Part shown: piece after piece, positions 32,733-42,637 of the stretch
Numbering within the stretch: position 1 is the first letter of the stretch
Layout: each line of letters starts with the position of its first letter
Assembly (NCBI GenBank): GCA_963995505.1
Contig: OZ023180.1
Span: 2,728,501-2,792,500, forward strand
Length of the DNA stretch: 64,000 nucleotides
Source of the DNA: Hypericum androsaemum
Taxonomy: Eukaryota > Streptophyta > Magnoliopsida > Malpighiales > Hypericaceae
Direction of reading: 5' to 3'
The notes under the pieces: generated by a model
What the model was told of the DNA's origin: nothing
The model's database searches: none
What the model saw: only the letters and a program-made list of their open reading frames with translations
Program-made: the position numbers and the translations under genes

Positions 32733-33136
32733 TTCTCGATAGGACTCGGCCATGTGGGCGAGAAGAGTCCTCGCTTGGTCTCGCCCGGGCTCCTCGTGAG
32801 CGAGAGGAGCCCTCGCTCGGTCTCACCTATACGGGCGAGAGAAGCCTCTCGCCCGGGCTCCTTGTGAGCGAGAAGAGCCCTCGCTCGGCTCGCCTATGTG
32901 GGCGAGAGGAGCCTCTCGCCCGGGCTCCTCGTGAGCGAGAAGAGCCCTCGCTCGGCTCGCCTATGCGGGCGAGAGGGGCCTCTCGCCCGGGCTCCTCTTG
33001 AGCGAGAAGAGCCCTCGCTCGGCTCGCCAATGCGGGCGAGAGGGGCCTCTCGCCCGGGCTCCTCGTGAGCGAGAAAAGCCCTCGCTCGGCTCGCCTATGC
33101 GGGCGAGAGGAGCCTCTCGCCCGGGCTCCTCGTTTC
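32733..33136. repeat. 67-bp tandem array inside the solo LTR
   Basis: GCGAGAAGAGCCCTCGCTCG starts units at 32868, 32935, 33002 and 33069, exactly 67 apart; an earlier, more diverged unit starts near 32800. Each unit contains GGGCGAGAGGAGCCTCTCGC, a near-perfect inverted repeat able to form a hairpin. Confidence 0.9.
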
Positions 33137-33385
33137 GACGAGTCCGAGCCAATTCCTGCATATCCGGAGATAGACCGTCATCACTCCGAGACATTAATTT
33201 CGTGCTCCAACAGCTGCACACACCTGAATACGACGTGTAAGAGACGGAGATAAGACGTGAATTTGTAGACACATGAATGAAGTTTGGACAACCAGTAAGC
33301 CCGAAACGGTGGCAAGACCAAACCAGCTTTCAGGAGCCGGAAGCAATAAGATTGAATCTATGACACAAAGGGTATGTCCGATGAA

Positions 33386-33425
33386 TCCAAAGCTTGGATG
33401 ATATAAAATTTTACTTACCCAAAAA
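33386..33425 (+). mobile_element. 40-bp retroposon stub with 19-bp target duplication
   Basis: AAAGGGTATGTCCGATGAA occurs at 33367-33385 and 33426-33444. The 40 bases between end AATTTTACTTACCC plus an A run, which looks like the last bases of a LINE or SINE followed by its tail. Confidence 0.65.
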
Positions 33426-33824
33426 AAAGGGTATGTCCGATGAAGTCAATTTCGAATAGAAATGGAAGGTAAAATAAAGCATTAAAGATTGAGCTAAAGA
33501 AAGCAACTATAGACATTGACTTGACCTCGGCATGATTTTGAGTGGAGAAGTTTTAGACAGAGGTACAGAGGAGAAGAAGAGATAGATTTGAGAAAAGTTG
33601 ACCCACTTAAGTGATATAAATTGTTGATTTAGATGCTAAGTAATAAGATGATGTGTGTCACTCTTTACTGAAAAATTAGTCTCGAGGTATTAATTGGTCT
33701 GTTTTGATAAGTACGAGGTACTTAATGGATCAATTTCTAGTAAAAGAGTGTCAATTAGACTTTTTGTATACGTAGAATAGTCTATTTGATCTTTATTCCT
33801 TTTTTATAAGTAAAAAAAAAGAAT

Positions 33825-34666
33825 AAAGTATTAAGTGACTTGATTGGTACTATTTATATTAACAATGTGTACCTCATTTTCTGGCAAACATCTTGAGAAA
33901 ATTCCAAGGTTAAACACGCTTGATTTGGAGTAATTTCAGGATAGGTGTCCAAGGGTTGGAGTAATTTCAGGATGGGTGACCAAAGGTGCGTAAGAGTGAG
34001 GACAAAATACGTTTGGAAAAGGTTCGTATTGGTATGTGAAAAAAATCGGTCAGATCACAATCTGTCACATCTAGTATCAGAGCAGGACCTCTACAAATAC
34101 CATGTGGAGTAATTTCAGGATAGGTAATTTAGTGAGAAGTTTATGAGGGTGCGTGTGACTGAGGTAAGAACATGTTGGAAAAGACCCGTGTTGGTATGTG
34201 GAGACAGTCGATCAGATCAGGGAGCCTTGCAAGTGGTATGGATCTCTACTAGTATAATGTAGTTCGGGGACTAATCAAGCTGAAGCTGGTGTGCATGGGC
34301 CTAGAGGGAGTGATAGCTGGTATGAGTGCATGGACAATGAGGGAAACATGGACGGACTGATCCCACTCTGAAAACATGGACGGACTGATCCCACTCTGAA
34401 AAATAAGAGATTCTAGGATTGTTCTATGTAGCGAAATGAGGACGTCGCGTATTTAAAGAGGGGTGAATGTGATACCCCGTTATTGATATTTTTAGAAAGA
34501 CTTAAGTGATTTGATTTGTAATATCCATATCAAATAGGTACACCTCCTTTCAGGATGGGTGACTTCGTGATAAATTTTCCAAGGTATATGTAAGTGAGGT
34601 CAAGATACATTGAAAAGATCTTGTGTTGGTCTGTAAAAATAGTCGGTCAGGTCACCGAATATTACA
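33825..34666 (+). mobile_element. Cassandra-like TRIM with 5S rRNA-derived LTRs, plus strand
   Basis: The 3' LTR, 34470-34666, starts TGATACCCCGTTATTG and ends CCGAATATTACA. The 5' LTR (about 33825-34069) is diverged and contains AAACACGCTTG and CAGGATAGGTG, both like 5S rRNA, with the latter stretch doubled. The primer site AGTATCAGAGCA (initiator Met tRNA) is at 34073-34084 and the polypurine tract AAAGAGGGGTGAATG at 34456-34469. There is no coding capacity. It is opposite in orientation to the copy at 30765. Confidence 0.65.
34348..34402. repeat. 28-bp direct duplication in the TRIM interior
   Basis: ACATGGACGGACTGATCCCA followed by CTCTGAAA occurs twice in tandem. Confidence 0.9.
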
Positions 34667-34935
34667 AAGTGATATCCATGAGCGACCACTAATTTTGAAT
34701 TGAATACTAATATGTGTTTTTAGATGTGAATCTCTCAAGATATATACTTTATCCGCAAAGTTCAAAATTAAAATTTTTTAGAAAATTGTGGTGTGCATCA
34801 TGATATGAGTTATTTACTCAATTCACAAATCTCTAGTGCACCACTGGGCCTGATCTCGTGGAAATGACAAATTCCTCTTACTGTATTCATTTTATTTTTC
34901 AACTTGTTGCCGTGTGTTCAATTTCGCTTAAATTT

Positions 34936-36272
34936 TGACACGATAGTGTTGATAATTGGGATAATTGGATAATCATGGGTCCGAAAATATTTTTGTATGT
35001 GGTACCGTAAGAATCGAGAAATTAAAGTGATAACTTTCTAAAGTTTAGGGAGCAAAGGATAATTTTTCATAAATCCTAGCCGTATTAGGGTAACTTGGGG
35101 CGGATTCGGGTTTTTAACCTTGAAAGCCATGATAAATAGGCACGTAGGCTGCCCATTATGTCATAAAAGTAATACCCACTATTTTCTTCTTACTGTGAAG
35201 GTGAGGAGCAAAATCTGACTCGGGAGGAGGTGATAGGAGAGGACGAGGCCATCCAGAAATCTCTGTACGAGGAGGGTAAGCTATTAACACTATTTTCCTT
35301 CTTAAATTTGATTCGAGTGATACTCAAACAAGTCACGTATTTTGTCTCCCAAACAAAAAGTGGAGAGGACGAATCTGTGAGGGAACAAGTCGGATTCGAA
35401 GGGATTTCGGAAGGATCCTTAGATTAGGCTCGTGAAGGTTTAAGAATTTAAGAGCAACGTCAGGTAAGTGGGATTTGTGGTTACCTCGTCTGAAATACAT
35501 ATGATTCGGGTTTGGAATTCTGTATTATTTTCTGATTTCCAAAATTTCATGATTCTGTGTTGTTTATGGATCTGTATTGCTTATGTCCGAATTTTGAGTA
35601 TGATAAGTTTCGATGTGCAACTGGTATGTTCTGTTTTTGAGTGGCGGGATTATTTCCACACCTTTTGGGCCCTATAATTTATACGCATCATTTCAAAGGG
35701 GCTACCGGGTAATCCTAGGTGCGTGTGATCCAATGGATAGGGAGTGTGAAAGTTATCTGGGTTCGCGGAGGGGATATCCTTCTGTCTTCTGGGCCCGCAA
35801 CGCGGGAACGGAAGGGTATTTATCTGTACCCCACGAGAATCCCGTCATGGATATTTTAGGCTCCGGAGTCCTATTTTGTTTAGTTGGCTAAGTTATCGGT
35901 TAGGGGATCCCTTTCAATTTGTAAAGTTAATATGTTAATTGTGTTCTGAGTTTAATAAGTTTGTGAAGTATGTTTATTTTTATTCCACTTACCGAGTTAT
36001 TCAACTAACCCTAGTCATTTATGTTTCATATCGTTTAGGTGAGATCCGGGATCGGGAGTAGAGGGGTTAATCTGCATGCATCATCGCTGTGTCTTCTCGA
36101 ATAATAAAGACTATCGAATTTCTGACTTTAATAGTTATTTTGTTAACAATAGTTTGATTTTTCGAATAATTGGATATTTTAGATGTTTTGATTTATTTCG
36201 TAATAAAGTTTGGTGCCTTTCGGGGTAATTAATACCTCGAGCATTTGTCACTTCTCTTTTTGGGTCGTGATA
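34936..36272 (+). mobile_element. Probable solo Ty3/gypsy LTR (Tekay/Del-like), borders approximate
   Basis: The segment has no ORF but carries landmarks I associate with this LTR class: GCCATGATAAATAGGCACG (TATA region, about 35127), CAGGTAAGTGGGATTTGTGG (about 35461), TCCACTTACCGAGTTATTCA (about 35983), AGGTGAGATCCGGGATCGGG, AATAAAGACTATCGAATT (polyadenylation signal, about 36103) and the end TTTTTGGGTCGTGATA. The ends are TGACACGA and GTCGTGATA. No matching target duplication was found, so the exact borders and solo status are uncertain. Confidence 0.45.
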
Positions 36273-37214
36273 GGTACTTTCAACAATATTTTTTTGTTAT
36301 TTTTTTAAATAAATTTTGTCACATCACTATTTTGAAGAGGTCAATAATTACGGAATGACGAATTTTTATTTAGACTTAAATATTATTTCAATAAATTTTA
36401 CTTATTAAAATAGTTATTTACTCAGCATTCCTTATATGGGCCACAAAGGCCAAATTGGGTAACGCGAAATTTGTAAAAGTGAAAACATTAGAAAATTGAG
36501 TATTCCATATTTTTCAAAAGTTTTACATAACAATATTTATTCTAGGAATTAAATTCAGTTTAAGTGACAACATTTATTCAAAAATTTGTCCTATTAAATA
36601 TATATTGAACTGCTATTTTCTTAAAGGTAATTTTTTTTACATGCTAGGATATTGAACAGCTATTAAAGTGAGGTTACAAATAATCTAATCAGCTTTTAGT
36701 CCATTCTCAACTAAATTGCTACTTGAATGGGTTTTGCCAAATGGATATGGGGTGGCAACCTCATCTACTACTTACTTTTTTTAATAAAGGGTGATACTAT
36801 TATAATTTGCTCTCTGAATGTGTTAAATATTGTGTTCTGAAACTACACGTGCGATTTAATTAGTACTTAAGATAGTGCAATTTCAGCACGCCTAGTTCAA
36901 ATCAAACCTGAAAGTAATACCATAACTAAAGAATGAACTCGTAGCATTTAGCCTAATAATAATATAGGAAAATTTGACAGTGTATGATTTAAATGTTAAC
37001 AAATTTTTGGTGTAAAAATTACTTAGAAAAAACTCGAAGAAGCACATATTATTATTGATATTATTTCTTCAAAGGATGATTACGAAAACACAAATTCAAA
37101 TGGTGCAACTTCTGCAAAGAGCACGAAGCAGGTTACAACTTATAACAACAGTAGATAAATATTAGATCGTTGCATGGATGAACTGATGAAACGACAATAA
37201 TCATCAAGACCAAA
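36273..37214. other. Left part and 3' gene flank of duplicated block III
   Basis: From about 36455 (GGTAACGCGAAATTTGTAAA) to 36790 it parallels 22050-22440. 37040-37214 is the conserved 3' flank of the GSLP gene (TTCAAATGGTGCAACTTCTG, CAAAGAGCACGAAGCA). No gene seen in between. Confidence 0.55.
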
Positions 37215-37727
37215 TCAAGGGTGGGACCCAATTCCTCCTTGGCAACCTGCGCTGACACTGCCGCTGCCAACGCCGCCGGAACCTGAAACGACACAGTTAA
37301 CGCTGCCTCCAGGTCCACGTGGAAGACTCCCTGAAGGTCCTAAAGCTGGAAGGCCACCTTTTGCACCTGGAAGACTACCTACACTTGGAAGACTCCCTAC
37401 AGGTCCTAAAGCTGGAAGACTACCTTTTGCACCTGGAAGAGTACCTACACTTGGAAGAGGAAGACTTCCTTTAGGCCCTGCAGCTGGAAGATTACCTAAA
37501 CTTGGAAGAGGAAGGCTTCCTTTAGGCCCTGCAGCTGGAAGGCTACCTAAACTTGGAAGACTCCCAACAAGTCCAGCACCTGGAAGACTGGCTGAAGGCG
37601 CTGTAGCTGAAACACTGCCTGAACCCGAAGAGCCAACACTGTCTCTAAGGACCACTCTACCGGCACTTGCATGGGCAATTGCCATAGCAAGCACCATTAC
37701 AATGCAATACCAAGAAGAAGTCGCCAT
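37215..37727 (-). CDS. Secreted GSLP-repeat protein with C-terminal Cys pair, 170 aa
   Basis: Seen: signal peptide MATSSWYCIVMVLAMAIAHA, then GRVVLRDSVGSSGSGS. Repeats run from about residue 45 to 130 (GSLPALGPVGSLPSVGSLP, AAGPKGSLPLPSLGNLP), followed by a Gly/Ser-rich C-terminus with two Cys (GGSVNCVVSGSGG and SAGCQGGIGSHP). The C-terminus matches the broken 19.9-kb gene and, more loosely, the Gly-rich gene at 4383, tying the two repeat types together. Intact single exon. Inferred: secreted cell-wall protein; the Lys and Pro content would allow wall cross-linking, which is not shown. This is the best-preserved family member, with signal, repeat and Cys tail all present. Confidence 0.82.
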   Translation of the reverse strand: MATSSWYCIVMVLAMAIAHASAGRVVLRDSVGSSGSGSVSATAPSASLPGAGLVGSLPSLGSLPAAGPKGSLPLPSLGNLPAAGPKGSLPLPSVGTLPGAKGSLPALGPVGSLPSVGSLPGAKGGLPALGPSGSLPRGPGGSVNCVVSGSGGVGSGSVSAGCQGGIGSHP

Positions 37728-37802
37728 TTTTTCTCTCTCTTTGACACTTGCTTGAAGCTCACAAACTGGCGATGAACTAGATGGTTTGGTGTGCTTTCCC
37801 TT

Positions 37803-37828
37803 GCATCGGGTGCCTGCTTTTATAGGCG
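37803..37828 (-). promoter_or_regulatory. Core promoter module of the 37.7-kb GSLP gene
   Basis: Plus strand GCATCGGGTGCCTGCTTTTA then TAGGCG; coding-strand TATA CTATAAAAG about 90 bases from the ATG. Confidence 0.7.
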
Positions 37829-39954
37829 TAAACCGTAGCGGGTTGAGGGTTTCTTGTAATAAACGGATCCAGCGTCGATCACATCACATGGAAGTCCGGC
37901 TCTTCGGTTGCCCACCCATTAATCCAGAGCTTTCTTCTGCACCACTTAAAGAACTCATCGCTTCAAGAAATGTTAGGATCAAAGCATGATTCTCACTTCC
38001 ATTACAAAATTGCCGAAGAATGGGATCGTGACTCATTAGCGTTGCTGAACCTGTACTCCTAGATTCATGTGATACATTGCCTGCACAAGCTCTGGAAAAT
38101 TTCACTACGGTCACAACACGTATGGTATGGCCGACGCTTCTTATATGTCTCGATAAACCTGACTGTTGAGATTTTATATTTTCTTAATTTGTGTGAACAA
38201 CATATGATTTAGTTTATATCATTTAAATTTTATTAACTTTAAATTGGTCATAACGTATCAAAAATATGTTCTCTAAATTTTTTCACCACTCTTACACTAG
38301 CAATGTCTCAATACACTCTTTCAAGCGAGACCCATCAGATCGAAGATTGCACGGACTTTGACTTCACCAAAGTGCAAGAAATGGAAGTCGTACGAGAAAT
38401 GGGGGTTGTGCGAGCACAACAATAAACACTGGTTTAATCCACTCTAATACCATGTTAGAATCTTCATATCCAATCCAAAATCGTAAGACAACCGGTAGAT
38501 AAATTTGTAATACTTATAAACTTCTCAACTATTTTTGCACTAAATAATGTAAATTTTTTAACAGGTTTCAGAATTTGTAACTAAACCATATTTTGAAAAG
38601 GTGAAAAGTGAAACGTCTTCTCTCTCTATGAAAAACTAAATTAATGTTAATTAGTGTCTTGCTGCTGCCCATCTGCCAATTTCTCAGTTTCTCAATTTTT
38701 GCCGGTCAAAAAGCCAGAGTTGTAACTATTTTGTCGCTTATTTTTGCTCAGAGTATATTGTGGATTAACTTTGCCTGAAATGATTGCAGACAATGTCTCA
38801 TATGAACAGTGAGGCGTAAAAGTATTTATATAATCACATCCGTAAGCTCTCGAGTTTAAAATATGGGAACATAATTTTATTAAATTTTTATTAAATGTTT
38901 TTGTAATTATTCAAAATTTCTACATCGATCAAATTTGCATTAATATTGATGAAATATAGTACAAGATCCAACTCTCATTTCTGAGGATAGTAGATTCTCC
39001 AAAAAAATGAATAAATTATGAACATGAGGAATCTAAATTACACCTAGTTTCTAATATAATTTGTAGTTTGCTAATTTGATATATTATGACCACCATAAAA
39101 AATTTGTTGGAGCCAGATTTATTTAATTAATTGTTGACCCGTAAAGTCACGATGATGTACGTATTTTGGAATCAACAATGTGCGTATGGATTTTCTCTAC
39201 TATTGTTTTGGTTGGAGGATCTTCTCAACTTAAACTAAACGAAAAGTTTGAACCGTATCAGGAAAATACCGCAACAACGTGATACTTGTGAACCAACTTT
39301 TAGGCATGGAATCAGGAAAATTGTAATAGGTTTCTTGAAGATCACGATTACCAACCATTTAGTTCCAATAATTTTATCGTATGAGTCCCCCTTACTACAA
39401 AGATTAGACGGCGGGTCGCCACTTTGAAGTATAACATATTTTGTAATTTATGTACAGCAAGTATATAATTTGACGAAAGGCAGCCGGCACCTATTATTAT
39501 ATTGGAATCTTATGCTTTGTTTTGTTATGGACATGAGGTACAAACTTCTTTCTCAAATCACGAGCACAATTGCCTATTTAGAACAAACTATTTCTTAATT
39601 TATATACTGGATAACAAAAAACCAATCTCTTATTTATCTTATACTTTCTCATATAAAATCTGTTTATTTGGAGGCTTTGGAAGATTTCGGTGTAACGCAT
39701 ATATACTTGAAATAATATACATCTACTTATTATATAAAAAGATATTTGTTTGGAGAAAAAGAGGAACTGCATTTTTGTGACTTAAAACGAGCACTTACTC
39801 TAACGATACATTAGAGCGATGACTATTTGAGTGTTTATACTAGAGTTATAATAAGTTCTAGCTTTTGCCAATCACCGGTCTCATCCTTTGTTCCATTTAA
39901 TGTAAATGTTATTTCATCCTTGTTCGTTGTTCCAATGAAATGGCAAAGTACACA
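37829..39954. other. Upstream and right part of duplicated block III
   Basis: 37829-38090 is the conserved upstream flank of the GSLP genes. 38590-38690 is the empty site for the LINE at 25359. 38645-39380 parallels 29866-30660. 39380-39954 is AT-rich with nothing recognised; the ORF 39502-39780 is not supported. Confidence 0.5.
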
Positions 39955-40368
39955 CTAATTATATTGGTTATATATAAGATCATCCCGGAAGCAGCAGCAG
40001 TCGAGTTTGACTCCTCTAAATTGCAAGCATATTCCGCCATTGTGATATCCTCTCGAAACGCAAGCGCGGCCGCAATTTGGAACACATTTTTCCTTTCCAA
40101 GGCAGTCGAAAATTCTTTGTCTGTTAATTGCACTAGCTTTTTCTGAAATAAAACAAAATAAATTCAGTTACAACCTAGTATAGTACTCGGTTAACACCCG
40201 AATAAATTCAGATAATTACTGTTTTTTAACGTAAAAGTCTTGTGTTTCGTCTATATTGACGAAATGGAAATACTACTAACGAGCATTTACGAGCAGAAGA
40301 GCACATAAAATTCCAATGAAAAGAAATTTGGCAGCTTCATTTGTCTCGGCCACATTTGGACGAGCCAT
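39955..40368 (-). CDS. Defensin-like small cysteine-rich secreted protein, 91 aa, two exons
   Basis: Exon 1 is 40281-40368 and exon 2 is 39955-40142 (minus strand). The donor is C|GTTAGT and the acceptor TTTTATTTCAG. The phase-1 intron falls at the end of the signal peptide, which is where plant defensin-like genes usually have it. Exon 1 encodes MARPNVAETNEAAKFLFIGI then LCALLLVNA, a signal peptide. The joined protein has eight Cys in the mature part: DCLGKEKC, VPNCGRAC, and GGICLQFRGVKLDCCC, the last being a gamma-core-like GxC...C motif. Known: such peptides act extracellularly in defence or in cell signalling, for example in pollination. Inferred role: one of these. The exon-2 frame is not the one giving the longest ORF there, so the gene is easily missed. 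The splice model is a prediction. Confidence 0.72.
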
Positions 40369-40450
40369 TTTGATTCTGATGATAATATATTTCCTGCAAA
40401 GATTGATGTTCTTAGGCTAATAGTCTATGGCCCCTCTCGAACTAATGCCA

Positions 40451-40460
40451 CCTTATACAT
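40451..40460 (-). promoter_or_regulatory. Possible TATA box of the defensin-like gene
   Basis: Coding strand ATGTATAAGG about 85 bases upstream of the ATG at 40368. It is the only TATA-like motif at a normal distance, apart from AAATATATTATC about 20 bases before the ATG, which is too close. Confidence 0.35.
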
Positions 40461-41341
40461 GCAACTAGGGAATTACCTCATTTACTTTCGGCCGGAACTA
40501 GGTTAATTCTTTTCTTTAAAGAGAAAATTAGAAAAGGTAAATTTTTTGGGGAAATTCCAGTGACCCAAATCTGGTTAAATAATCTGCATGCACATAGTTC
40601 TTTTCTAGTATAATAATCCTGGAGCATTCCAAATTAATCGTGTGTTGCAAATACCGGATTCTGTGGGCTTGGCTCTGGGTAGTCTTGTCTAATGTGCTTA
40701 TGGGCCTGGGTTTGGTAACAAAAATTTCTAAACCCGAATAGGAATTTCTGAACCCTTATATAGTCCAATGGGCCGGTGCTACTTAGCGCGTGCTTAACAG
40801 TTCCTCTCTCTAATTCAAATATTCAATTATACTTTTTAATGAAATTAGGACGATCAACTTTCTCGTAAATTTTATTTTGCAATAAATAAAATTTATAATA
40901 AATAATAAATTTAGTTTTTTTCCATAGCAGAATTGTCACAAATCCAAATAAATAACCCTAAGTACATTCCAAAGATTTGTTTTATATAAAATAATAAAGG
41001 TCATCTCATCATTTGTTTTGGTAACAAGTCATTTATCATTTGATATCAACTTTTTGTACTATTTTTCGCTAATTCAACGAAGCACGACCCTACGACACTG
41101 GAAAATTTGACTCGACAAAATATGTTCTCATCCACGTTCTAGAGAGGGAATCGTTCTTGTCCTAGCTGAAAATTAGATAGCCATCATTAGAAGGTAACCA
41201 TTTGCTATGCTCTTTGATACCCTTCGTATATAATGAAGAATCCTGAACACTGAAGAGCAAAATTATTGAATCCAACATCGTAAAAGGCCACCCCTGATTA
41301 CCCTTTTCGTGTTTAAGAAAAGTTATTCTCTGTGAAACCAA
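40461..41341. other. Intergenic between two divergent genes
   Basis: AT-rich, no repeat recognised. It contains the upstream regions of the defensin-like gene (minus) and the LEA-like gene (plus). GTATATAATG at 41227-41236 is a TATA candidate about 105 bases before the ATG at 41342. Confidence 0.4.
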
Positions 41342-42387
41342 ATGACGAACTTTAACTTGGCATCACAATGCGGTGGAGTTGGAGCACTCCTTGTTAAGAG
41401 CAACTGGAGCTCCAGGATTTTTGTCCCCGTCACTAGGAGGCATCTACAGGTGAATATCGTCTTTTTATCATGGAGTTTAACTATATACAAAACATAGCAA
41501 ATTTTTATTTAAAAAAATATTTTATTCTATTTTTTATATCATCTTTTATTCAGGCCTACTAGATCGAGTAATTTAGAAATGTGGTAAAATTCTCCCAACA
41601 AATATTTAATATTGTTACGTTTTCAATTTCTCGAACTCGGACACCTAATTAAGATATAACAATACACTCATTAATTCATCAGATTTAATCGTTTTATTCT
41701 ACTTTGAAACGAACGAAAGGGAATGTTATTAGATGCAGAAAATAGGTTCGACCACTGATCCGTCCGCCATAGAATCTGCTTCGGCGGCGGCGAAGCACGG
41801 GATGAATGACGAAATGCAAATTGGGCAAGATGTCAAGAACATGGGTACTTCTGCTGCTGCAAGGGTAAAAATATTACTAAATTATAATTTTTCGATGGTT
41901 AAAAGTCGACTTTAGTATTCTGTCATCTTACGTTTTGATGCAAGTGACAATAGTTTTCATTGACTAACAATCAAATGACGTATGTTAAACTCTGGTTACT
42001 TGAGCTATCTCACCACGTCAGTAATTTTATCAGCGTGTCATGTCACTAATTTTATTTGCGTGAGATGCTAACAAGAACTTATATACATGTACGAGGTTTT
42101 AATCCTATATTTTGCAGATGGTAGATGAAGTAGAAGAAACAACACAAGATATATCCCAAACAGCAAACGGGATAACATCGAAAGTGAAACAAATAGCTCA
42201 AGATGCATGGGGTTCGATCAAAAGGACCCATGAGGAAGGAGGTGATATATCTCAAACACCGAGTGAGATCACATCAAAAGCGAAACAAACAGCTAAAGAA
42301 GTTTGGGGATCGATCAAAGGGACATCCGAGAAGATCATGGACACTGTTTCTGATAAGGCAATGCTGAGAAGGTCGAGCGAAGCATGA
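41342..42387 (+). CDS. LEA-like protein, three exons, 167 aa, probably organelle-targeted
   Basis: Exons 41342-41449, 41739-41864 and 42118-42387, all joined in phase 0 with GT-AG borders (CAG|GTGAAT, TGCAG|AAAATA, AGG|GTAAAA, TTTGCAG|ATGGTA). Exon 1 encodes a Ser/Arg-rich N-terminus with few acids (NWSSRIFVPVTRRHLQ) that looks like a mitochondrial or plastid transit peptide. Exons 2 and 3 encode a hydrophilic helix-prone protein rich in Ala, Lys, Glu, Gln and Thr, with two copies of the unit DISQT..(G/E)ITSK(V/A)KQ.A..(A/V)WGSIK. Known: repeats of this amphipathic type occur in group 3/LEA_4 proteins, which protect membranes and proteins during drying. It resembles plant LEA-domain proteins of the At4g13230 kind, as recalled. 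Start: the first in-frame ATG, needed for the transit peptide. Confidence 0.75.
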
Positions 42388-42632
42388 ACTCCAAGAATAA
42401 TAGTGCATGATCATCTGTTGATGGGAATTTTCTCCCCAACTATTTGGTTTCGGTTGCTCTTTTGTTCTTCCCTTTTGGGTGTATGTTTCAACCTGCATCG
42501 TTGGCCTTGAGGCCTGAATATTGTTTTTTTTTTAACAGTAAAATTTTATTTCAAATGTATCGCAGAAGAGATTACACATTGTGGCCGAAATTTCCCAAAT
42601 AACTGCGCATAATAACGCAGTAATTTAGGCAA

Positions 42633-42637
42633 ATTTG
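42633..42637. repeat. Target-site duplication ATTTG (left) of copia copy 2
   Basis: Partner at 50035-50039. Confidence 0.85.

Larger units (their letters stand above)
31620..33212 (-). mobile_element. Solo LTR, 1593 bp, GC-rich, class uncertain
   Basis: Ends TGTTG...CAACA, flanked by GCTGC at 31615-31619 and 33213-33217. The minus orientation is preferred: TGTTGGAGCACGAAATTAAT starts it, a TATA box CTCTATATAAGGAGG lies at about 31818-31829, and GGGACGACCACTCC lies near the end, as in the LTR at 7251. No internal region is present. The presumed U3 contains two tandem arrays (about 32313-32720 and 32733-33136). The long ORFs read across it (for example plus 32106-32387 and minus 32961-33272) are repeat artefacts. 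Confidence 0.7.

Noticed and set aside
32733..33136. CRISPR-like regular array
   Set aside because: The 67-bp units are contiguous tandem repeats without unique spacers, in a plant LTR.
32106..33272. Ser/Arg/Pro-rich ORFs on both strands
   Set aside because: Products of the tandem arrays in the solo LTR; no start or codon signal supports them.
39909..40133. 74-aa minus-strand ORF starting MQLTDKEFST
   Set aside because: It overlaps exon 2 of the defensin-like gene in a different frame; the Cys-rich frame with a splice junction and signal peptide explains the locus better.
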